64,000 nt of DNA. Origin: Diacronema lutheri (lineage: Eukaryota > Haptophyta > Pavlovophyceae > Pavlovales > Pavlovaceae). Shown piece after piece: positions 11,901 to 19,886 of this stretch. The translations under genes were made by a program, and so were the position numbers. Where the stretch lies: assembly GCA_019448385.1 (NCBI GenBank), contig JAGTXO010000030.1, forward strand, positions 186,001 through 250,000, written 5' to 3'. The notes below the pieces were generated by a model. That model was not told the DNA's origin. It made no database searches and saw nothing but the letters and a program-made list of their open reading frames with translations. Each line of letters opens with the position of its first letter. Positions within the stretch are counted from its first letter, which is position 1.

Positions 11901-14532
11901 CGCACGCGCCGCCGCTGCTGCGCGCGTGACGGGCGCGCCGGCACGCGCGGCGCCACGCCGCGCCGTGGGGCGTTGGCGCCACGCGTTGCGCGCTCCGCCT
12001 CTGCGCGCCGTGCGCTGCGGCCGATTTGCATCCGCCATCCGCCTTGCGCCATGCGCGTTCTACTGCTCAGGAGGTCTTGCTTGAGACGCTCGTGCCCCTT
12101 TGCCTCGCGCTCTCCACCGACCCGGTCGCTGCCGTACGCACCGCAGCTGCCTCGCAGCTCAGCGCGCTCCTCCTTGCGCTGCACGAGCAGGCGCGCGCAC
12201 GCTGCGCGCGTCGCGCCGCGCGCCGTGCGCACGCGCTGCCGGACGGGCAGAGCGGGCAGAGCCGGACGGGCAGAGCCGGACGGGCAGAGCCGGACGGGCA
12301 GAGCCGGACGGGCAGAGCCGGACGGCAGAGCCGGACGGGCAGAGCCGGACGAGCAGAGCCGGACGGGCAGAGCTGGACGGGCAGAGCCGGACGGGCAGAG
12401 CGCTGTGTGGGCCTCTTGCCCGCATCCGGCCCCTGCGCCCGCCCCTCCCGTTCTCGCGCTGCGCTCACAGGGCGCCGCGCCCGCCCATCCGCCCGCCGCC
12501 GTGCGGCGGGCTGTCGCGGCTCGCGCACGGCGCGCAGGGTTTCGTCGACCGGATGCGCCGTTTCGTCAGCTCAGTAGCGCAGCTTGCCACGTCCGCCTCG
12601 TGCCACCGAAGGTGCGACGGCCGCACCGCCAACAGCCGCGCCACGCGCGCTGCCGCCCACACGCGCATCCGCCCGGCCCCCCCTTGCCATGCCGTCTCAC
12701 TCCTGCCATGGCGTCTCACTCCTTCCCCCCTCCCCGTGCCACTTTGCCCCATTTGCCAGGCTTCAGTTTGTGCAGCTCGCGTCGCAGCTTCTCCTCGCGC
12801 GCCAACTGCCATGGCGGCTGCTCGTGACGACGCTCCTCCGCCCGGCGCTCAGCCTCGCAACCGACGCCGTGCCCAACGTGCGCCTCTCGCTCGCGCGCCT
12901 GTTGATTGCCCTTCAAGTCGAAGGGGACGGCGACCATGACTTGGATGAGGCGGAGGCTGCGCAGGTTGCCGCCAATTTGCGCGTTGCTGTCTCCCGCCTC
13001 GAGGCGGACACTGACCGCGACGTGCTCAGGTGAGGAGCGCAGCTCTGCGTCGACAAGTCCCCCCCCCCCCTTCCCCCCCCCCCGAGGGGGGGGGGGGGAA
13101 GGTGGCCCCTGTCCCCCCGTGCCCCCCGCCCCTGCACTGCACAGACCGCCAGCCACGCAGTGCAACCCTTTCTGCATGCAGCGTGCCCTTTCGCGCGATT
13201 GGCTGATTTGCCGACATTGACTGGCTGCCCGCAATTTCCCCCTCCCCCTCCCCCCCCCCCCCCCCCCCCCCACCCCTTTTGCTGACATTGACTGGCTGCC
13301 CGCAACTCGCCAACAGGACAATCCACCAGCTGCGCCACCCCGGCTTCGAGCCGCACGCCTACGCGCCCGCCCAGCCGGGCCACAACGACAAGGGGGCGCG
13401 CTCGCCGCCGCTTCCGCCGCAGTCGCCCGCCGACGCGTCGCGCGCCGGTGCAAACGACGACGAGGGCGAGAGTCCGCGAACGGAGGGTGAGAGTCCGCGA
13501 ACGGACTCGACCGAGCCGCTCGACGCGGACAGCCGCGACTCTGAGCTCGCAGCCGAGGGCCGCCTCGAACTTGACGACACGCTCGACGAAACGCTCGACG
13601 AAACGCGCGATTTGGCGAGCCGTGATGTCGAGCCAGGCGAGGCCGTGCTCGCGCACGCGCCGGCGGCCGCGCGCGAGCACGGCGACAGGCGCGAGCTGGA
13701 GCGACGCCGCACGCCGCTTGCGGATGGCGCAGCGCTTGGCGCCGCTGCTACGCGCGCCCCGCCGGACTCTCCACCGGACTCTGCGCCGGACTCTGCGCCG
13801 GACTCTGCGCCGGACTCGCACGGACCGGCTGCGCTCGAGACGCGCCGCGAGCGCCACGCGCCCGTGGATGCGCGCCTGATCGGCGCGGGCGGCGCGCCCG
13901 CCGCGCGCGGAGGGGGCGACGGCGACGGCGACGGCGCGGCGCGTGGCGGCGCGCGTGACGGCGCGGGAGCGGTCAGCGTGGGCGCAGCGGACGTGTGCTC
14001 CAGAGAAGCGGACGCCATCGCTGCGACGGACGCCATCGCTGCGACGGACGCCATCGCTGCGACGGACGCCATCGCTGCGACGGACGCCATCGCTGCGACG
14101 CCTGCGACCGACGCGGTTGGCGCGTTCGTGGCGGCTGGCGGCGCGCCCGCGCTGCCGGCGGCGCGCAGCGCGCTGCCCGCGCTGCCACCGCTGCCGCCGC
14201 TGCCCGCGCTGCCCGCATTGCCCGACGGGAGCGCCGAGCGCCTGCCGCTGCCCCAGCTCCCCGGCGAGGCCAACGCCAGCAGCCAAGCGGCCGATCGGCT
14301 CGGCACGCAGCGATCGCCGGCGCTCGCCGGCGCGCGTGCGTATGGCGAGGGTGGGCGTGCGCGCAACGGCGTGCCGAGCCCGGACACGCCGCGAGCGCAC
14401 GCGCCATCCATCATGCCGTCCGCCGTGCGTGGGAGCGTGTGGCCCGCGTCATCGCTCGGCAAGCAGCTCGCGCCTCACGTCGCCGTGACGGCGAGCGCGG
14501 CGGGCGAGGCGGAGGATGAGATTGTCGAGTGA
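8905..14532 (+). CDS. PPP4R1-like HEAT-repeat regulatory subunit of protein phosphatase 4 (7 exons)
   Basis: Probably a scaffold that binds a PP2A-family catalytic subunit. Exons: 8905-9465, 9658-9846, 10065-10740, 11714-11889, 12071-12190, 12767-13029, 13317-14532; 1066 residues, all joins in phase. Residues 1 to about 660 are HEAT repeats with the usual D-x-V-R pattern, for example SVFRVRKAAALKLSAV, WGVRKAAAEALPLIA, LKVRRTLAFSLHEIAALI and AVRTAAASQLSALL. The segment FNLPAVLKAVGAARWSEL followed by the LHEIA helix matches PPP4R1 better than the PP2A A subunit. From about residue 670 the chain is low-complexity and probably disordered, with tandem DAIAAT and PPDSAPDS units. Intron 5 appears to start with GC (CAG|GCGCGC); nearby GT donors give the wrong phase. 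An alternative start is the ATG at 8965. PP2A A subunit is the main alternative. Confidence 0.78.
10805..11258 (+). repeat. 17-bp G-rich minisatellite in PPP4R1-like intron 3
   Basis: About 27 copies of GCGCGGTGGGAGGGGCT, with GGGTGGGG variants and a few shortened units, fill half of the intron 10741-11713. The transcribed RNA would carry many GGG/GGGG runs. Confidence 0.95.
11330..11460 (+). repeat. 24-bp tandem repeat in the same intron
   Basis: Five full copies plus a part of a unit beginning GGTCCGGCTGCTCAGCTGTG and ending GCTT. A CCACCG/CCCCCG pyrimidine-rich zone (about 11534-11615) follows and leads toward the acceptor at 11713. Confidence 0.93.
12240..12402 (+). repeat. 14-bp tandem repeat in PPP4R1-like intron 5
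   Basis: About 11-12 copies of GACGGGCAGAGCCG, with one 13-bp unit and GAGC/TGGA variants, in the intron 12191-12766. Confidence 0.92.
13206..13311 (+). repeat. Imperfect direct repeat flanking a poly-C tract in PPP4R1-like intron 6
   Basis: GACATTGACTGGCTGCCCGC occurs at about 13212 and again at about 13284, each preceded by TTTGC, with a C-tract of about 30 between. The copies sit 10-100 bp before the acceptor at 13316, where a branch site is expected; both contain TTGAC. A second C/G tract (about 13058-13099) lies earlier in the intron. Confidence 0.85.
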
Positions 14533-14619
14533 GCGCGCCGTACGTTGGCGTGCGCGGCCGACAGTGCGACTCTCTCAGTCAGTCTTCACAGTTTTCAGTC
14601 AGCGGAAAGGCTGAGAGCG

Positions 14620-15621
14620 ATGGGGTGGCAGCGCGTCGAGGTCGAGCTCTTTGACGGACGCACGTGGCTCGTGTCGAGCGTCGCCTCGGCGCTCTCCTTC
14701 ATCGCGGCGGGCATCGCGGCGATCGTCGCGCTGTCGATCAAGCTGCGCGCTTTCGCGGAGTACCGCTCGCACTCGACATGGAACGGCCCGCTGGACGCGG
14801 AACGGCTGCACGCGCGCTGGGAGGAACGGCACGACGAGGGGCGCGCCGACCTGGCGGCCGTGCTGCTCGCCGGCATTGCGTGGACGTCGACGCTACCGCC
14901 TGTTCTCACGCTCGCCACGGCGGGCGCGCGCTTTGGCTCGGCGCGGCTGATCGGCACGTTCTTCCAGCTGGCGTGCACGGTCATCGTCGTCGATCTCGTC
15001 TTCCGCGCGGGGATGGTGGCGGTGGTGTCGAGGCTCGCGACGTGGGACGCGCTCTTCCAGGACGATGGCGGTGCCGAGGCTGCCGCCGAGAGCAGCGGCC
15101 GGCTGCTCCCAATCCAAGCGCTCGAGATTGCCTACCGCCTCAGCTCGGCGCACGACACCTTCATCGTCGCCATCGACGACCTGCTGCTGAGCATCGGGCT
15201 CGCGCTCGCCGCGATCTTCTGCAAGCAGTCGGGCGCGATGCCGCGCGGCTGGGGCGCCGTTTCCGTCGCGTGCGCCGCGTGCACGCACGCGGTCTTCTGG
15301 TGCGGTATCGGCCGGCACGCGTCGTGGCACCGGAGCGGGCAGCGCGCCTTCTCGGGCTTTGCCGCGCTCTTCTCAGCGGCGCAGTACTTTGTGCTGATGC
15401 CCGTCTGGGTGCTGTGGCTTGGCGCGCACCTCCACCGCGTCGCGGGCAGCGCCAACTATGGCATCGCCGAGCCCGAGCCGGGCGGCGATGTGCCCTCTTT
15501 CCCGTGCTCAGCCGGCGCCGAGATGGGCGAGCAGCGTGCGATCGGCTCGCGAGGCCACGCGGCGATGGCGGGCGGGCCGGGCAGCATGGGTGCTCTCGCG
15601 CGGCCGAAGAATTACGTGTGA
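14620..15621 (+). CDS. Multi-pass membrane protein of unknown function
   Basis: A single-exon frame of 333 residues from the ATG at 14620; the frame runs further upstream but has no ATG there. At least five hydrophobic segments are visible, for example VASALSFIAAGIAAIVALSI (residues about 24-43), ADLAAVLLAGIAWTSTLPPV, FQLACTVIVVDLVFRAGMV, LLLSIGLALAAIFC, AVSVACAACTHAVFWCGI and FVLMPVWVLWLGAHL. The N-terminus MGWQRVEVELFDGRTWLVSS is short and soluble, and the C-terminal 50 residues are Gly/Ala-rich. I recognise no family. It starts 87 bp after the stop of the PPP4R1-like gene on the same strand. It could be a transporter-like or photoreceptor-like protein, but nothing in the sequence decides this. 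Confidence 0.7.
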   Translation: MGWQRVEVELFDGRTWLVSSVASALSFIAAGIAAIVALSIKLRAFAEYRSHSTWNGPLDAERLHARWEERHDEGRADLAAVLLAGIAWTSTLPPVLTLATAGARFGSARLIGTFFQLACTVIVVDLVFRAGMVAVVSRLATWDALFQDDGGAEAAAESSGRLLPIQALEIAYRLSSAHDTFIVAIDDLLLSIGLALAAIFCKQSGAMPRGWGAVSVACAACTHAVFWCGIGRHASWHRSGQRAFSGFAALFSAAQYFVLMPVWVLWLGAHLHRVAGSANYGIAEPEPGGDVPSFPCSAGAEMGEQRAIGSRGHAAMAGGPGSMGALARPKNYV

Positions 15622-15635
15622 GCGCGCGCGCGCGC

Positions 15636-15670
<35 letters not shown>

Positions 15671-15948
15671 CGAAGGTGGAGGGGAGGCAGTCGGTCGGCG
15701 TCGAGCGAGGTGTACGGGCGGCCGGCATCACTGAGCAGGTGACGCACCTTGGAACTCGCTTCCTCCCTCCATCTCGCTCACCTGCTTGCTGTTCACTCAC
15801 ACTCGATCAAATCCTGTCCCACCCACATGTGCGGCCCTCGCCAGACGCAGACGAGCAGAGCAGGACTGGGCGGACCGAACCGGACCGGCAGGGTCGAGCC
15901 TCGAGCCTCGAGCCTCGAGACGGTGCCGGCGGACGGGCAGCCGCGCGC
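15622..15948. other. Intergenic between two convergent genes, with a 33-bp G tract
   Basis: The region holds an uninterrupted run of G at 15638-15670 just after a GC dinucleotide run, then ordinary sequence with a small TCGAGCC repeat (about 15894-15918). It carries the 3' ends of both neighbours. No gene is seen. Confidence 0.75.
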
Positions 15949-17216
15949 TCAGTCGTGGTGGTTCTTGGCGAGCTCCTGCAGGTCGATCCTGGAGAGCACC
16001 TTGCGCGTGAAGAGCCCGGCGGAGACGTGCTCCTCCGACTCGTAGGGATTGTCCTCCATCTCTGAATCCTTCCGCGCGAGCAAAGGCCGGCCGTGCGTCG
16101 CGGCCGCAGCGGCGGCGGCCAGCTCTTTGGCACGCTTTCTCTCCTTGGCGGCGAGCCTCTCCTTGTACTCGCAGACGTGGTAGTTTCCAACCACCCGCTC
16201 CATAAAGAAGAGCGCGTTCCTGCTCCCACGCCGCGCGAGGCGGCGCGCGCGTCGCGATGCGTCGGCGTGCGCCCCCGCGGCGAGCGCGCCGGCCAGCGTG
16301 CGCCCGGCGCGCGGCCGCAGCGCGGCGCGGCGCGGCGCGGCGCGGCGCACCAGCACGCGAGGAGCATGAGGAAGTAGCGCGTGAATCGCACGTATGCCGG
16401 GATCCGGTCCGGCGTCTGCAAGAAGGTCTGCACGAAGACGAGCGTGCCGGTGCAGACGAGGAAGGGCGCGCGCATCCACACGTTGATGAGCAGATTGTAC
16501 TTCTTCTCGGCGAGGGGGCGCATCCAACCGCTCTTCACGCAGAAGAGCATGCAGTAGTCAATCCCGCCGGGCACGCCGCACATCCAAAAGTTGTTGAAGT
16601 TCTGCAGCGGACCGACCTCGCCCGTGATGAGCAGCGGCGCGCCGACCGCGACCATCAGGATGTGGTGAAGCCAGTCGATCCATTGCAGGTTTTTGAAGAA
16701 GAGCACTGCTCGCAACGAGCGACGCGCAGGGCACGCGCGCGCCTCCCTCAGCGCCGCGCGCGCGCGCGCGCCACCGCCGCTGCCAGCGGAGCGCCCGCGC
16801 GGCGCGGCGCGGCGCGGCTCGGCGGCCGCGCGCACACCGTGGTAAATGTGCACGGAGAAGACAATGCTCGTCGGCCAATGGATCGCCTGGTGGCTGGCGA
16901 GCGCGGCGAGCGGGTCGGTGAGGATCCACCAGACGTCGGGCAGGCAGAGCAACGAGATCCACAGGTTTGCGACGACGTGCAGGAAAAAGTAGCGCGCCTT
17001 GGTGTGGCGCGCAAAGAGGATGTCCAGCACGCCGAGCGCGGCGAGGCTGAGCAGGCCGGCCTCAAGGACGCGCGTCGCAACCTCGCTGATCGGCCGGTTG
17101 CACCCGAGCACGCCCTCCCACGCAAAGAGCGTCGACGGCCTCAGGCAGGCGTCAGGCGTTGCGTGGGAGGGCAGCAACCCCGCCGGCAGGCCAAACGCCT
17201 CTGCGAAGTCCGCCAT
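15949..17216 (-). CDS. TLC-domain-like multi-pass membrane protein (3 exons)
   Basis: Exons 17216-16838, 16705-16351 and 16219-15949 give 334 residues. Intron 1 rejoins IYH to VLFFKNLQW; intron 2 rejoins LLAC to WNALFFMERVVGNYH; both splits restore codons exactly. Hydrophobic stretches include VLEAGLLSLAALGVLDILFA, FFLHVVANLWISLLCL, LVCTGTLVFVQTFL and FTRYFLMLLACW. The pair of histidines in IDWLHHILMVAVGAPLLITG, inside a membrane segment, recalls the HH signature of TLC-domain proteins such as TMEM56/FAM57, which act in lipid or ceramide metabolism. The C-terminus is a charged tail (KERLAAKERKRAKEL), probably cytosolic. The TLC call rests on the HH motif and topology only. Confidence 0.62.
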
Positions 17217-17752
17217 CGGAATTCTCGAGGCTTTCGAACTCCGCGTCGCCGCCACGCGCTACTCGCATGGGTAAATATCGCGGAGAAGGGAAGAGCTGAC
17301 GGGCTCGATTCTCGCCGTGGCGAAACTACGCTCGGGGCGGCAGAGGCCCGCAGCGTTCGAAGGCCCGCAGCGTTCGAAGGCCGCGTCGAGGCTCTCCCGG
17401 CCTCATGCAGAGACTCGATCAAGGTCTGCACCGTGATGGCCGCCGCCGTCGCAGCCGGCGAGACTTACCTGGCAGCGGCGTCGGGCGCCTCTTGAGAAGT
17501 GCAGCTCTGCAGACATCACACTCCACATGCCTTTACTCCTGCTGGCCAACGCAGAGCGTCCGCGCCCTTTTCGTTGCCGCGGCCGCGAAACGCCGAAAAC
17601 GAGTCGATCAGTCGCATGGTCACGAGTCACGACTCACGAGTCGACGACTCCCGCCTCGCCCACAGTCAAAGTCGATCAGCCCTGACTTTGGCGCGCCCCC
17701 ACCGGCTTGCCTCCACGCTCTCGGTCGCCTGGTGCCAAAGCCTCGCGGCGCG
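17217..17752. promoter_or_regulatory. Divergent intergenic region with short repeats
   Basis: 536 bp separate the TLC-like gene (-) and the PHD-finger gene (+). It holds two tandem copies of GGCCCGCAGCGTTCGAA (about 17345-17378). It also has a cluster of GAGTC/GACTC half-sites at 17601-17650 (GAGTCGATC, CACGAGTCAC, GACTCACGAG, TCGACGACTC) arranged as overlapping inverted repeats, which looks like a transcription-factor array. An in-frame ATG at 17405 could extend the PHD protein, but that stretch reads as unconserved basic sequence. Confidence 0.45.
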
Positions 17753-19624
17753 ATGGAGGCGTGCGCGCGGATCGCGGCCAAGCTGCAGGACGACGAGGCG
17801 GAGCGCGAACTCTTGCGCAACGAGCTTGCCGCGGCTGACGGCCAGCTCTGCGCCGAGCGTGCGGCGTCGCTCGCCGCGCGCGCTGACGCGCGCGCGCAGC
17901 GCGAGCTGCATGACGTGGCGGCGCGCGAGCGGCTCGCAGCGCAGGCGGAGCGCGCCGACACTGGCGAGCGCCTCCGCGCCGCCGAGCGCGCACGCGACCA
18001 GCTCAAGCAGCGCGTCGACTGGCTCGAGCGCGCACGCGCGGCGGACGAGGTGCGCTCCGCGCGACTCGAGGCGCTCGAGGCGAGCTACGCACAGATGAGC
18101 AGGTTCGCGCGCGAGGCGCGTTTGGCGGCTCGCAAGGCGGACGGGACGACGCGGCAGATACGTGCACAGCAGCATGAGCTGCTCGCACACGTCGACCGCC
18201 TCGAGGCTGCCGCCGCGGGTACGGCCGCGGCGGCACAGCGCGCTAACGCGCGCGCGGCAAGCGCGCGCTCGGCCGCCGTCGGCGCGGCCGAGCGCGGCAA
18301 GGCGTCGCTGTGCAGCGCGCTTTTCTTTCGCACGCGGAGCGAGCAGGCGCAAGCGACCATAGAGATGCTGCGCGCGCAGCTCGCCGACACGCGCACCGCA
18401 CGCGAGCGCCTCGAGGCCGATCTTGAGCGTGCGCGCGCGCGCGAGGCGCAGCACGTGCGGCTGGCGGCGGCGGCGCACACGTCCAACGCGCGGCTGAATG
18501 AGACGGTCGAATCGATGCTCGCCGAGCGCGCGGCGCGCGAGGCGACGGAGGCGACCCTCGCCCTCGAGCTGCGCGCCCTCGAGGCCGAGCAAGTCGTCAG
18601 CACGCGCCGCGCCGCGAGCTGGCGCGCGACGCGCGCACAGCTGCAGGACGACCAGGCACAGGTGCGCATGCACGCCACAAGCGCCGTCGAGGAGGCGAAC
18701 GCGCTGCAGCTCTCGGTCGCGCTGCAGCGCGACGAGGCGCTCAAGGCGCTCGCCGCGCGCACGGAGGAGGTCGCCACCCTCGAGGTGCAGAACGAGGCGC
18801 TCCAGCACGGCGCCAAAAAGCAGTACGAGCTTGTCAAGGAGCTGGGTGCGATGCTGCATGCCGCACAGCAGCAGCTCGTCGTCGGAGGAGGCGCGCCGGC
18901 GCCGCACGAGGCTGCTGGCTACGATGGCGCCGGCGCAGGCGGCGCGAGCTCGCGCGCGCCGACGCACGTGCCGCTTCAGCGAGCCTCGCACGCGCGCGCC
19001 GCGTGCGCCGCCGCTGCGACGATGGCGCCGGGCGCGCGCGCCGCCGCGCCGCAGCAGTGGCCGCCGCACGCGCCGCACGCCGCGCCGGTGCTGCTCGGCG
19101 ACGTGTGCAGCGGCGGCGAGCTGGCGCCGGCGCGAGGCGCACAGCACTTCGCCGCAAGCCATGCGCCGCACTCTGCCGGCTGCGACGCAGGAGATCCGCC
19201 GCTCGGCTCGCCGAGCTGCTGCGCGCACGTTGCGAGCAGCGGGCGATGCGCGCCGCGCGGCGAGGCCGGCGCGCACGACACGCTCGCGGCCGCATCGAAG
19301 CAGCCGTCGGTGCGCGGCAGCTTGCTGCCGCAGCAGAGCGCCGAGCGCGAGCCGCCGCGCGCTGCGCCGCCCCAGCCGCCCGTCGCAGCCGCGCAGCTCA
19401 CCTGCCCGATGTGCGACGACGAGCTCTACGGCGTGAGCGCTCGCTGCTCAAAGTGCCTGCGCGAGTACCACGCGCACTGCGCGCGCCAGTCGCTCGAGGG
19501 CGGGCGCACGAGCCTGCCTGTGCGGTGGACGTGCAATGATTGCAGCAGGGCCAAGGGCACCACGTCCTCGTCGCACGAGCCCGCGCCAAAGCGCGCGCGT
19601 GCGAGCCACGGCAAGCGCGGCTGA
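17753..19624 (+). CDS. Coiled-coil protein with C-terminal PHD-type zinc finger
   Basis: A single exon of 623 residues from ATG 17753. Residues 1 to about 375 are a long charged helix rich in Glu, Arg, Ala and Gln with heptad-like Leu spacing, typical of coiled coil. Residues about 380-545 are low-complexity Ala/Pro/His/Gly. The C-terminus has a C4HC3 arrangement: CPMC, nine residues, CSKC, four residues, HAHC, a longer loop, then CNDC, followed by a basic tail (PKRARASHGKRG) that could be a nuclear localisation signal. PHD fingers usually read histone tails, and the coiled coil suggests dimerisation; the exact role is unknown. Upstream in-frame ATGs exist (17405), but the clean start of the coiled coil favours 17753. 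Confidence 0.75.
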   Translation: MEACARIAAKLQDDEAERELLRNELAAADGQLCAERAASLAARADARAQRELHDVAARERLAAQAERADTGERLRAAERARDQLKQRVDWLERARAADEVRSARLEALEASYAQMSRFAREARLAARKADGTTRQIRAQQHELLAHVDRLEAAAAGTAAAAQRANARAASARSAAVGAAERGKASLCSALFFRTRSEQAQATIEMLRAQLADTRTARERLEADLERARAREAQHVRLAAAAHTSNARLNETVESMLAERAAREATEATLALELRALEAEQVVSTRRAASWRATRAQLQDDQAQVRMHATSAVEEANALQLSVALQRDEALKALAARTEEVATLEVQNEALQHGAKKQYELVKELGAMLHAAQQQLVVGGGAPAPHEAAGYDGAGAGGASSRAPTHVPLQRASHARAACAAAATMAPGARAAAPQQWPPHAPHAAPVLLGDVCSGGELAPARGAQHFAASHAPHSAGCDAGDPPLGSPSCCAHVASSGRCAPRGEAGAHDTLAAASKQPSVRGSLLPQQSAEREPPRAAPPQPPVAAAQLTCPMCDDELYGVSARCSKCLREYHAHCARQSLEGGRTSLPVRWTCNDCSRAKGTTSSSHEPAPKRARASHGKRG

Positions 19625-19886
19625 CAACGTCTCGCGCCTGCCCGGACATGCGCGTTGAGCGCTGCGCATGACCTCCGCCAGTGCGCAAGCCAAGCGGAGA
19701 GAGGGGGCTACGCCTGCAAGAGGCAGGCCGGCGCGCACACACGTGCAGCAGAACGCGACATCCAGCCTTTGGGCGGGTGCTCGCGCTCGATATATAAGAT
19801 TCTGATACGTGAGCCTCGGCGCGCGCAGCCACGCCTGCACTGTCCGCACCCCGCTGCGCGCGCGACATGCGGCCTCGTGCCGCGCC

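Noticed and set aside
12191-12230. GT donors GTCGCG (12210) and GTGCGC (12225) for PPP4R1-like intron 5
   Set aside because: Both give phase 1, whereas the next exon requires phase 0; the GC donor at 12191 fits.
14545-14619. Longer start of the membrane protein, and similar upstream extensions at 31961, 36922 and 56461
   Set aside because: These begin at TTG or GTG. For nuclear eukaryotic genes I used the first supportable ATG (14620, 32006, 36997, 56377).
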